A DNA stretch of 64,000 nt from the NCBI GenBank assembly GCA_009908505.1, contig JAAAPD010000045.1, forward strand, positions 1 through 64,000. Direction: 5' to 3'. The position numbers and the translations under genes were made by a program. Shown piece by piece: positions 40,372 through 48,332 of the stretch. The stretch comes from Alphaproteobacteria bacterium. GTDB lineage: Bacteria; Pseudomonadota; Alphaproteobacteria; Rhodobacterales; Rhodobacteraceae. Under the pieces are notes generated by a model. That model searched no databases and was not told where the DNA came from. It saw only the letters and a list, made by a program, of their open reading frames with translations. Within the stretch, counting starts at the first letter, position 1; each line of letters opens with the position of its first letter.

Positions 40372-40631
40372 GACGCCACCTTTTCAGCCAGCTCCGCGCC
40401 CATGACCTCGTGGGTGGCGGTATCGCGCTCCACCACCAGCCAAGCCCCGCAGCCGGCCTCGTGAAACCACAAATCGCGGGCTTCGCCACAGGGATTGTCG
40501 CGGTTGTGCAGGTAGTCGTCCCAGGCGGCGTCGCCGGCATCGGGCGCGGGCCGGCGCAGCAGTTCGGCCGCGCCCTGGTAGGTAAATTCGCGCCTGTCAC
40601 GGGTGCCGCAGATGGGGCAAGGGATACGCAT
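40368..40631 (-). CDS. soxD: sarcosine oxidase delta subunit
   Basis: An 87-residue zinc-binding subunit. The four ligands expected from characterised SoxD are all present: Cys5 and Cys8 (CPICG), His57 (WFHEAGC) and Cys61. It lies between soxB (9 bp upstream) and soxA (4-bp overlap). It is small but strongly conserved and required for the complex. Confidence 0.94.
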   Translation of the reverse strand: MRIPCPICGTRDRREFTYQGAAELLRRPAPDAGDAAWDDYLHNRDNPCGEARDLWFHEAGCGAWLVVERDTATHEVMGAELAEKVAS

Positions 40632-40640
40632 GTCGTGTCC

Positions 40641-41894
40641 TTAATGCAGGTTGTGCTGAGAGCCGGTGCCCTCTTCGTCCATCAGGCCGCGGCCAGTGCG
40701 GAACCGGTCGAGCCGAAACCTGGCTGCCGGTTCGTGATGGCGGCCCGTAGCCATCAGGTGCGCAAAGGAAAAGCCCGACCCCGGCACGGCCTTGAACCCG
40801 CCATAGCACCAGCCGCAGTCTATAAAGAGACCCTCGGTCCCGGTCTTGTCGATGATCGGGCTGCCATCGGGGGTCATGTCCATGATGCCGCCCCAGCTGC
40901 GCAGAACCTTGGCCTTGCCGATCACCGGCATCAGGGTCATCGCCGCATCCATCACGTGCTCGGCCATGGGCAGATTGCCCCGGCTGGCGTAGGAGCTGTA
41001 GAAGTCCAGGTCGCCGCCGAAGACCAGCCCGCCCTTGTCGGACTGGCTGATGTAGAAATGGCCCATGCCGAAGCTGACCACGTGGTCGATGATGGGTTTC
41101 AGCCCCTCGGTCACGAACGCCTGCAACACGTGGCTTTCGATGGGCAGGCGCATGCCGGCCATCTCGGCCACCTGCCCCGACCGCCCCGCCACGACGATGC
41201 CCACCTTCTTGGCCCGGATCGCGCCGCGCGTGGTCTGCACGCCCGTGACCTTTCCGTTATGGATGTCGATCCCCGTAACCTCGCAATTCTGGATCAGGTC
41301 GACACCGCGCTGGTCGGCGCCACGGGCATAGCCCCAGGCCACGGCGTCATGCCGGGCCGTGCCGCCGCGCGGATGATACAGGCCGCCATAGATGGGAAAG
41401 CGCAGATTGTCGAAATCGAGGTAGGGCAGATGTTCGCGCACGCCGTCGCGGTCCAGCAAGATCGCGTCATCCCCCTGATTGACCATCGCATTGCCGCGCC
41501 GGGCGAAGGCGTCGCGCTGGCCGTCGGAATGAAACAGGTTGATCAGGCCGCGCTGCGAATGCATCACGTTGTAGTTCAGGTCTTGTTCGAGACCTTCCCA
41601 CAGCTTCAGGGAGTGGCTGTAGAATTCCGAATTGCCCGGCAGAAAGTAGTTGGCCCGCACGATGGTCGTGTTGCGCCCGACATTGCCGCCGCCGATATAG
41701 CCCTTTTCCAGAACGGCGATATTGGTCAGCCCGTGTTCCTTGGCAAGGTAATAGGCGGTGGACAACCCGTGCCCGCCGCCGCCGATGATGACGATGTCGT
41801 ATTCCGGCTTTGGGTCGGGATCGCGCCAGACGGGCTTCCAGCCTGTCTGGCCGAACAGCCCTTCCTTGAGAACGCGGAACCCTGAATAGCCCAT
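40641..41894 (-). CDS. soxB: sarcosine oxidase beta subunit
   Basis: A 417-residue FAD enzyme of the DadA/MSOX family and the catalytic subunit. The dinucleotide motif IVIIGGGGHGLSTAYYLA is at 34-51. The RHDAV motif holds His182, which by comparison with Corynebacterium and Arthrobacter SoxB should carry the covalent FMN. The C-terminal DCGWCYGGFKAVPGSG completes the flavin site. It is the first gene of soxBDAG. The folate genes (glyA, purU, folD) that often accompany this operon are absent here. Confidence 0.96.
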   Translation of the reverse strand: MGYSGFRVLKEGLFGQTGWKPVWRDPDPKPEYDIVIIGGGGHGLSTAYYLAKEHGLTNIAVLEKGYIGGGNVGRNTTIVRANYFLPGNSEFYSHSLKLWEGLEQDLNYNVMHSQRGLINLFHSDGQRDAFARRGNAMVNQGDDAILLDRDGVREHLPYLDFDNLRFPIYGGLYHPRGGTARHDAVAWGYARGADQRGVDLIQNCEVTGIDIHNGKVTGVQTTRGAIRAKKVGIVVAGRSGQVAEMAGMRLPIESHVLQAFVTEGLKPIIDHVVSFGMGHFYISQSDKGGLVFGGDLDFYSSYASRGNLPMAEHVMDAAMTLMPVIGKAKVLRSWGGIMDMTPDGSPIIDKTGTEGLFIDCGWCYGGFKAVPGSGFSFAHLMATGRHHEPAARFRLDRFRTGRGLMDEEGTGSQHNLH

Positions 41895-42013
41895 TGCGGA
41901 TGGTCTCCCCTGCTTGGGGCGACCCTAGCAAGTGGCGCGCAGGGCGCAACGGCGCTTTTCGACAAATCCCGGCCAGCCCGCGACAGATGCCGCGCGCCGG
42001 CCGGATACCGGTG

Positions 42014-43450
42014 CTAGAGGCCCTTGGCCGCGTAGCTTTTGGCGACCCGTCCGATCGCGGTGATGAAACCGGCGGTGCGCAGATCCTTGACATCGCTGCG
42101 CCCGTGCCAATTCTCGCGCATGGCCTGGAACGCGGTGCGCATCGTGTCGTCAAGGCCCGAGCGGACCAGCTCCAACTCGCCAGCGCCGCGCATGTATTTG
42201 CGCTTGAAGTCCGGGGTCAGCGACCAGGCGTCTCCCATCATCTCGTCCAGCCGTTCAAGCTCGCGCACGATCAACTCGTGGCGCGCCTCTTCCTGGCGGC
42301 GTTGCATCCGGCCGAACCGGATATGGCTGAGATTCTTCACCCATTCGAAATAGGATACGGTCACACCGCCCGCGTTGGCATAGAGGTCGGGAATGATCAC
42401 AGTGCCCTTTTCGCGCAGCAGTTCGTCGGCGCCCGCGGTGACGGGGCCGTTGGCGGCCTCGATGATCAGCGGCGCCTTGATGCGCGGGGCATTCTTCAGG
42501 TTGATGACCCCCTCCAGCGCCGCCGGGATCAGGATATCGCACTCGGCCTCCAGCACCTTGGCCCCGTCCGCGTGATGGGTGGCATCGGGGTAGTTGGAAA
42601 CCCCGCCATGCTTGATGATCCACTGGCGCACGGCTTCCACGTCAATGCCCGCCTCGTTGAACAGCGCCCCGTCGCGCTCGATGATGCCGATGACCTTGCA
42701 CCCGTCCTCCTCGGACAGGAACTTGGCGGCGTGGTAGCCCACATTGCCAAGGCCCTGGACGATCACCCGCTTGCCGTCCAGCGTGCCCGACAGGCCCGCC
42801 TTTTTCACGTCCTCTGGTTCACGGAAGAATTCACGCAGCGCGTATTCCACGCCGCGCCCCGTTGCCTCGACCCGGCCTTGAATGCCGCCCGCATGTGGCG
42901 GCTTGCCGGTGACGCAGGCGGCGGCGTTGATGTCGGTGGTGTTCATCCGGCGATACTGATCGGCAATCCAGGCCATTTCGCGTTCGCCGGTGCCCATGTC
43001 GGGGGCCGGCACGTTCTGTGACGGGTTGATCAGGTCGCGCTTGGCCAGTTCATAGGCGAAGCGGCGGGTGATCTGTTCCAGCTCGTGTTCTTCCCACTTG
43101 GTCGGGTCGACACACAGCCCGCCCTTGGACCCGCCGAACGGCGTTTCGACAAGGGCGCATTTGTAGGTCATCAGCGCCGCCAGCGCCTCGACCTCGTCCT
43201 GGTCGACGGCCAGGGCATAGCGGATGCCGCCCTTGACCGGTTCCATGTGTTCCGAATGCACCGACCGATAGCCGGTAAAGGTTTCCACCTTGCCCCGCAG
43301 CCGAACACCGAACCGGACCGTGTAGGTCGCGTTGCAGACCCTGATCTTTTCCTCCAGCCCCGGCGGCAGGTCCATGAGGGCCACGGCGTGGTTGTACATG
43401 ATGTCCACGCTCTCGCGGAATGTCGGCTCGTTCTGGGGCATTACGTTCAT
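42014..43450 (-). CDS. glutamate dehydrogenase (Glu/Leu/Phe/Val family)
   Basis: A 478-residue amino acid dehydrogenase. The substrate-binding PVKGGIRY and the catalytic-lysine region KCALVETPFGGSKGG match glutamate dehydrogenase; the NAD-binding motif is VIVQGLGNVGYHAAKFL. It interconverts glutamate with 2-oxoglutarate and ammonia; NAD rather than NADP use is likely but not certain. ATG 43450 is preceded by AAGGAAGG. It lies 119 bp upstream of soxB on the same strand, but co-transcription is not certain. Confidence 0.92.
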   Translation of the reverse strand: MNVMPQNEPTFRESVDIMYNHAVALMDLPPGLEEKIRVCNATYTVRFGVRLRGKVETFTGYRSVHSEHMEPVKGGIRYALAVDQDEVEALAALMTYKCALVETPFGGSKGGLCVDPTKWEEHELEQITRRFAYELAKRDLINPSQNVPAPDMGTGEREMAWIADQYRRMNTTDINAAACVTGKPPHAGGIQGRVEATGRGVEYALREFFREPEDVKKAGLSGTLDGKRVIVQGLGNVGYHAAKFLSEEDGCKVIGIIERDGALFNEAGIDVEAVRQWIIKHGGVSNYPDATHHADGAKVLEAECDILIPAALEGVINLKNAPRIKAPLIIEAANGPVTAGADELLREKGTVIIPDLYANAGGVTVSYFEWVKNLSHIRFGRMQRRQEEARHELIVRELERLDEMMGDAWSLTPDFKRKYMRGAGELELVRSGLDDTMRTAFQAMRENWHGRSDVKDLRTAGFITAIGRVAKSYAAKGL

Positions 43451-43801
43451 GATTATTGACCTTCCTTGTAGGGGCCCGGTTCGGGCAAGTGGCGTTCTCG
43501 CGACGCCTTTCACCCGACCTTAACGCCGATTCGCCCGGTTTTTGAACACTTCGTTGATCCGGCCGGTCCGGCCGTTCCCGAATCGCCCGCGGCGAAACCG
43601 GCGCTGCACCGCTGCGCGCCATTGACCCCCGCGGGGCAACAGAACGGCCCGGTTGCGGCACACCGTTTCCCGAAGGTCGCCAGTTAATGAATTCCTGTCC
43701 AACCTTCGCCTCAATTTCGCCACCTCGACCTGATGTGTTTGCGTATGGGGAAATGCACCTCGCGAGGGGTGCCGTCAGTAGAATGTGGGAAAGGTTGACC
43801 A
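43451..43801. other. 351-bp intergenic region, divergent promoters
   Basis: No credible gene is found; a 67-residue minus-strand frame (43520-43723) has no recognisable feature. The region must hold the promoters of glutamate dehydrogenase (minus) and the pilus-assembly trio (plus). A bulged stem (GCACCTCG with CGAGGGGTGC, 43755-43772) lies in the presumed leader of the latter, 30 bp before its ATG. Confidence 0.5.
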
Positions 43802-45577
43802 ATGCCTAACACGAGGAAACAAGCGAACCAGCGGCGCGCTCTTGCCCCGTGGCTGCACCGTTTCCGGCGCGACGACGAAGGTGGCACGATCATCTTCTTC
43901 TCGATGTTCCTGTTCGTGCTGATCCTGTGGTTCGGCGGCATGGCCGTCGATTACATGCGGTTCGAAACCACCCGCGCCAAGCTTCAGGGCACGCTCGACC
44001 GCGCCGTTCTGGCCGCCGCCGACCTGGATCAGACACTTCCCCCCGGCGAGGTGGTCGAGAACTATTTCGAAACCGCCGGCCTGCGCGATTTCCTGATCGA
44101 CAGTCCGCAGGTCAACGAAGGTCTGAACTACCGCATCGTGACAGCCTCTGCCGAGGCGAACATGCCGATGTTCTTCACCGAATTGCCCCGTGTCTTCATG
44201 GAGCCGTTCCAGCCCGGTCTTTCGACCCTGACCGTCAGCGGCACCTCGACCGCCGAGGAACGGGTCTCGGATGTCGAAGTATCGCTGGTGCTCGATGTCT
44301 CGGGGTCGATGAACCGCAACAACCGGATCCAGAACCTGCGCCCGGCCGCGCGCGACTTCGTTTCGACCGTTCTGGCGAATAACACGAACGCGCCCAATGG
44401 GTTGATCACCATTTCGATGATCCCCTACAGCGCCGTGGTCAACCCGGGCACGCAGATCTCACCTTTCCTGAATATTGCGCGCACCCATCCCCATTCGACT
44501 TGCCCGCTGTTCGGCGACGACCTCTTCGACACAACCGAACTGGACCTGAGCGAGACCTACGACCACGTCTCCCATTTCGACCCGGACTGGTACTGGGACT
44601 CGCGCCACAACAACCCGATCAAGTATCCTTGGTGCCACGAGGATGATCATAACGGGATCGTGCTGACCACCTCGAACGAGCAGCTCTTGCATGACGCGAT
44701 CAATGATCTGGAACCCTATGGCAACACGGCCATCGACATGGGCATGAAATGGGGCGTCGGCCTGCTTGACCCCAGCACGGGCCCGATCATGCAGGCCCTG
44801 GCCGGCGACACCGGCAGTTCCGTGCCCGCCGCGGCCGCCGACCGCCCGCAAAGCTTCGAGGACGAAGAAGTGCTCAAGATCGCCGTGCTGATGACCGACG
44901 GCCGGAACACCCATCAATACGACCTCGAAGAGCCCATGAAATCGGGCATGTCGATGCTGTGGTTCGACCGGGACTATGCCGGCCAGCCGATCAGCGACGT
45001 GGATTCGAACGAAGTCTCGGTTCAGTATGAAGGCCTGGACACGCCGAACAACCGCTGGGACGACCGGTTCTACTGGAACGGGTTCGGTGGGTCGTCGCGT
45101 TGGCAAGACTACCCCAACGGCTTCGACGATCGTTGGGACTACGTCAACGCCACTCCGGAATCGCCCACCGGCATCGCCGGCCAAGGCGTCCACTACGAGG
45201 ACAACGTCTATCACGCCAGTTGGCAGGACATGTATGCGGAACACGTCTACAACCGCATCAACAATATCTACCTGTCAAAGGCCCACAACAACGGCGCCCT
45301 GTCCTGGAGCGAGTATCGCGCGCCCGACTACGCGCTCGATACCGACCTGGTGGGTCCCTGGGAGGCCGACAACCGGCTGTCCGACTTGTGCGCGACCGCC
45401 CGCGACAAGGGCATCGTGATCTACACCGTCGCCTTCGAGGCCCCCTCGCGCGGGAAGAACGCGCTGCGCGACTGCGCCAGCTCGCCCAACCATTATTTCG
45501 ATGTAAACGGGGTCGACATTTCCGATGCCTTCAGTGCCATCGCGTCGGACATCCGCGCGCTGAAGCTGACGCAGTAG
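43802..45577 (+). CDS. TadG-like pilus assembly protein with vWA domain
   Basis: A 591-residue protein with a short cytoplasmic basic N-terminus, the RFRRDDEGGT motif and a membrane helix (about residues 29-51), then a large exported part. The von Willebrand A metal site starts DVSGSM (165-170) with a later MTDG (365-367), so it should bind a divalent ion and a protein partner. Two insertions are unusual: residues about 215-290 and about 385-480 are rich in Trp, Tyr, Asn and Asp (RWDDRFYWNGFGGSSRW). Related TadG proteins help assemble Flp pili. Confidence 0.85.
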   Translation: MPNTRKQANQRRALAPWLHRFRRDDEGGTIIFFSMFLFVLILWFGGMAVDYMRFETTRAKLQGTLDRAVLAAADLDQTLPPGEVVENYFETAGLRDFLIDSPQVNEGLNYRIVTASAEANMPMFFTELPRVFMEPFQPGLSTLTVSGTSTAEERVSDVEVSLVLDVSGSMNRNNRIQNLRPAARDFVSTVLANNTNAPNGLITISMIPYSAVVNPGTQISPFLNIARTHPHSTCPLFGDDLFDTTELDLSETYDHVSHFDPDWYWDSRHNNPIKYPWCHEDDHNGIVLTTSNEQLLHDAINDLEPYGNTAIDMGMKWGVGLLDPSTGPIMQALAGDTGSSVPAAAADRPQSFEDEEVLKIAVLMTDGRNTHQYDLEEPMKSGMSMLWFDRDYAGQPISDVDSNEVSVQYEGLDTPNNRWDDRFYWNGFGGSSRWQDYPNGFDDRWDYVNATPESPTGIAGQGVHYEDNVYHASWQDMYAEHVYNRINNIYLSKAHNNGALSWSEYRAPDYALDTDLVGPWEADNRLSDLCATARDKGIVIYTVAFEAPSRGKNALRDCASSPNHYFDVNGVDISDAFSAIASDIRALKLTQ

Positions 45578-45589
45578 GGAAGCCCGGTC

Positions 45590-46129
45590 ATGTTGAAACG
45601 TATCCTCACCTTCCCTTTCCGCTTCCGGCGGCGGGACGATGGCGGTCCGACGATCGAATTCGTCCTGGTTTTTATGCCGTTCATGGTGCTGCTTGTTTCC
45701 GCCTACGAGCTGGGCCTGATGATGACCCGGCACGTCATGCTGGAACGCGGGCTGGACATGGCCGTGCGCGAGGTGCGCCTGAACACCGGGTCTGAACTGG
45801 ATGAACAGGACCTGCGCCAGATGATCTGCAACGCGGCCGGGATCATTCCCGAATGCACGACCAAGATGCGGCTCGAGATGCGCCCGATCGACCCTGACAA
45901 CTGGTCCAACATCCCGCGCGAGGCGAGCTGCGTGAACGTCAGCGAACCGTTCGAGCCGGCCCGCAATTTCAACAACGGGGCCGACAACGAGGTCATGATG
46001 CTGCGCGCCTGCGGCCTGTTCCGGCCGATGCTGCCGGAATTCGGCCTGGGCTACGTGTTGTCGCGGTCCCATAGCGACCGGCATTACCGCCTGGTCTCCA
46101 TGTCCGCCTTCGTGATGGAGCCGAACTGA
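45590..46129 (+). CDS. TadE-like pseudopilin
   Basis: A 179-residue protein with a basic N-terminus, RRRDDGGPTIEFVLVFMPFMV (quoted in part: GGPTIEFVLVF), the Glu at the fifth-position-like spot and a single long hydrophobic helix as in TadE-type pseudopilins. The exported part has several cysteines (MICNAAG, IPECTT, EASCVNV, LRACGLF) that could form two disulfides. It starts 12 bp after the TadG-like gene and 3 bp before the next, so all three are one operon. Confidence 0.82.
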   Translation: MLKRILTFPFRFRRRDDGGPTIEFVLVFMPFMVLLVSAYELGLMMTRHVMLERGLDMAVREVRLNTGSELDEQDLRQMICNAAGIIPECTTKMRLEMRPIDPDNWSNIPREASCVNVSEPFEPARNFNNGADNEVMMLRACGLFRPMLPEFGLGYVLSRSHSDRHYRLVSMSAFVMEPN

Positions 46130-46132
46130 GCC

Positions 46133-46735
46133 ATGTTGCGTCGTATTCATAGCCATTATCGCAAGTTTCGCCGGGACGAAGGCGGCACCGCCGTGGTCGA
46201 GGCCGTCATGATGTTTCCCACGCTCTTCGTGGCGTGCCTTGCGACCTATGTCTTCTTCGAGGCATTCCGGTCGCAATCGAACAATCTTAAGGCCGCCTAC
46301 ACCATTTCGGACGCGCTCAGCCGCCGTGGCGGCGACACCGAAGGCTACGTCACGGGCGATTATCTCAACAGCATGTGGCGGCTGCACCGCTTCATCACCA
46401 CGTCGAACCATGACACGAGCCTGCGCATCTCGGTCATCAGCTATGACGCGGACGACGACGACTATTTCGTCTGCTGGTCCGAGGCCAAGGGCAAATTGAC
46501 GCCGATGAACGACGGTACGCTCGACACGTATGTCGCAACAGACAAGATCCCTGTTCTACCCGATCGCCAGGCCCTGATCGTCGTGGAGACCCAGGTCGCC
46601 CATGAGCCGATCTTCACCATCGGCCGTGACTGGACGATCGTCTTCGAGGACATGATCGTCACCGCCCCACGTTTCACACCGCAGCTGAAATGGAGCACCA
46701 CCGGAAATCCCGCGGGCGAGGTCGGCTGTTTCTGA
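46133..46735 (+). CDS. TadE/TadF-like pilus assembly protein
   Basis: A 200-residue protein with the same head as its neighbours, KFRRDEGGTAVVEAVMMFP, then a hydrophobic helix to about residue 45 and an exported domain beginning SLRISVISYDADDDDYF. It most resembles TadE/TadF pseudopilins. The three proteins of this operon share the R-D-x-G-G-T head, suggesting shared processing or secretion. No flp, tadV, cpaBC or tadZABC gene is in the window. Confidence 0.8.
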   Translation: MLRRIHSHYRKFRRDEGGTAVVEAVMMFPTLFVACLATYVFFEAFRSQSNNLKAAYTISDALSRRGGDTEGYVTGDYLNSMWRLHRFITTSNHDTSLRISVISYDADDDDYFVCWSEAKGKLTPMNDGTLDTYVATDKIPVLPDRQALIVVETQVAHEPIFTIGRDWTIVFEDMIVTAPRFTPQLKWSTTGNPAGEVGCF

Positions 46736-46741
46736 CCCGGC

Positions 46742-47218
46742 CTAACCCGGGTCGCCCGAAATCCGCAGCGTGATCTGATCGGCCATCACCCGCGACGGCC
46801 CCGACCCCACCGTGCCCCCGACCCCGACCCGGCGCCCCATGCGCCACCATAGCCCTGGGCGCCAAGCGCGGTCCGACGGGGCATTCAAGTGCAGCAGGAA
46901 CCCGTTGGAGGGTTTGAAGGCAAAGACCCCCCGTTCGACCCGGGCGATGTCCTCCAGCCGCGCAAGGACGGTCCCGCTGCTGTCGCGCAATTCCTCGGGA
47001 TAGAGCCGGATGGCCAGTGCTGTCGCCCGCCGCAGGGCCTCGGCCCCGAACAGGGCCAGCCCGCCGAATGCCAGCAGGAAGGCCTGCCAGCCAAGCGCTG
47101 GCGGCCGGGTCAGCGCCGCCAGTATCAGCAGAGCGCCCAGCGCCAGCAGCACGGTGCAGGCAAAAACCCGGCGGCCGGGCGAGGCCCGCAATTCGGCAAT
47201 GGGCTGGTCATCGATCAT
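46742..47218 (-). CDS. membrane protein with PH-like domain, unknown
   Basis: A 158-residue protein with two membrane helices (about residues 18-36 and 43-60) and a C-terminal beta-rich domain (LAIRLYPEELRDSSGTVLARLEDIARVERG), a layout seen in small bacterial PH-domain membrane proteins. No specific family is assigned. It is convergent with the pilus trio and precedes the TetR gene's end by 54 bp on the same strand, so it may be in one transcript with tetR. Confidence 0.6.
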   Translation of the reverse strand: MIDDQPIAELRASPGRRVFACTVLLALGALLILAALTRPPALGWQAFLLAFGGLALFGAEALRRATALAIRLYPEELRDSSGTVLARLEDIARVERGVFAFKPSNGFLLHLNAPSDRAWRPGLWWRMGRRVGVGGTVGSGPSRVMADQITLRISGDPG

Positions 47219-47272
47219 CCAACGCTCCTTCCGGCACAGGGCATAGCCTGACGGGCCGCGCAGGCAAAGGCC

Positions 47273-47860
47273 TCAAATACCGACAAGCCGCCGCACCATG
47301 CCGACATAGAGCGCCTCGATCCGGTCCAGGCTCAGCCGGCCCTCGGCCCGGTACCAGGTGCTCATACCCGTCAGCATGGCGATGATCGCCAGGGTCGTCA
47401 CCTTCGTGTCGTCCAGGTGGAACAGCCCTGCATCCACGCCGTCCTGCAGGACCGTTTCCAACTCGTCCTCGTAGACCTTCCGCAACCGCTCGATCTCGGC
47501 GAAGTTCGCCGGGGTCAGGTTGCGCAGTTCCATGTAGGAAATGAAAACCTGGTCGCCGCGCGGCAGGTGCCAGCGGATGTGGAACCGGGTGAACGCATCG
47601 AGCCGCGCCACCGGATCGCCTGACACCGCCGCCGCCTCTCGCGCGGCCAGCAGCTCTTTCATGTGGCTGCACATCAGGTCGAACAACAGCGCCTGCTTGT
47701 CACGGGTGTAGTTGTAAAGCGCCCCGGCCTGAACACCGACCTCTTCGGCGATCCGGCGCATGGACACGGCGGCAAACCCGTGCTGCGCGATCAACTTGAG
47801 TGCCGCGGCGCGCACTTTCGGCCCGGTGATCTCGGAATGGGAACCTGTCTTGCGCGCCAT
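47273..47860 (-). CDS. TetR family transcriptional regulator
   Basis: A 195-residue regulator with N-terminal helix-turn-helix (about residues 30-50: SMRRIAEEVGVQAGALYNYTRDK) and a C-terminal ligand domain of the TetR_C type with WYRAEGRLSLDRIEALYVGMV. ATG 47860 with AAGGAG five bases upstream is chosen over the GTG at 47866. The target is unknown; a clear palindrome lies 31 bp upstream and implies autoregulation, and possibly control of the divergent lipoprotein-hom operon. Confidence 0.88.
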   Translation of the reverse strand: MARKTGSHSEITGPKVRAAALKLIAQHGFAAVSMRRIAEEVGVQAGALYNYTRDKQALLFDLMCSHMKELLAAREAAAVSGDPVARLDAFTRFHIRWHLPRGDQVFISYMELRNLTPANFAEIERLRKVYEDELETVLQDGVDAGLFHLDDTKVTTLAIIAMLTGMSTWYRAEGRLSLDRIEALYVGMVRRLVGI

Positions 47861-47891
47861 GCACACTCCTTCAACACGCGTTCCGCCATTT

Positions 47892-47911
47892 AACTGAACA
47901 GGCGTTCATTT
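47892..47911. promoter_or_regulatory. TetR-type operator palindrome
   Basis: AACTGAAC-AGGC-GTTCATTT: 7 of 8 bases of each arm pair, with four central bases, a common TetR-family operator shape. It lies between the TetR gene and the divergent lipoprotein gene. Confidence 0.7.
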
Positions 47912-47967
47912 GAAAAGGCCGATCTGCGGCTTGCCCTTGGTCGCGCGCTGGCCCTATGGTCGCGACG

Positions 47968-48282
47968 ATGCGCCTGATGACCCTTGTCCTGCTGGGCGGC
48001 CTGGCCGCGTGCAGCCCGTTTCCCGACCTTGACCTGCCCGCCGATCCGGATGGCGTCGAGCGCGCGGGCGGGGCCTATCCGGCGCTTGCGCCGCTGGGTG
48101 GCATCCTGGCCCGCGCCGATACCCTTGCCGCCTCCGATCGCAGCGGCCCGGCAGCGCTGTCCGGCCTTGCAGGGCGACTTGCGGCCTTGCAAGCCCGGGC
48201 GGCGCGGTTGCGCGGCCCGGTGCTGAACCCCGCCATGCGCGCGCGCCTTTCGCGGGGCGTCAACCGGCCCACGTTGCAGTAG
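47968..48282 (+). CDS. small Ala-rich lipoprotein upstream of hom
   Basis: A 104-residue lipoprotein: signal with lipobox GLAAC (Cys15), a Pro/Asp-rich linker (FPDLDLPADPDG) and an Ala/Leu/Arg-rich helix (LAGRLAALQARAARLRG). ATG 47968 starts a proper signal; an ATG at 47956 is possible but less likely. It is 50 bp upstream of hom on the same strand. Function unknown; the helix may oligomerise or bind the outer membrane. Confidence 0.7.
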   Translation: MRLMTLVLLGGLAACSPFPDLDLPADPDGVERAGGAYPALAPLGGILARADTLAASDRSGPAALSGLAGRLAALQARAARLRGPVLNPAMRARLSRGVNRPTLQ

Positions 48283-48332
48283 CCGCGTATCCGGGCTAAC
48301 AGGCGCGAAACCAGCCAGGAAGGACCAGACAG

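Noticed and set aside
38593..40464. A 623-codon open frame on the plus strand
   Set aside because: It is antisense to soxA, which is fully supported by its domains.
43520..43723. A 67-codon minus-strand gene in the gap before the pilus trio
   Set aside because: No signal, domain or ribosome site; composition is as expected for non-coding GC-rich DNA.
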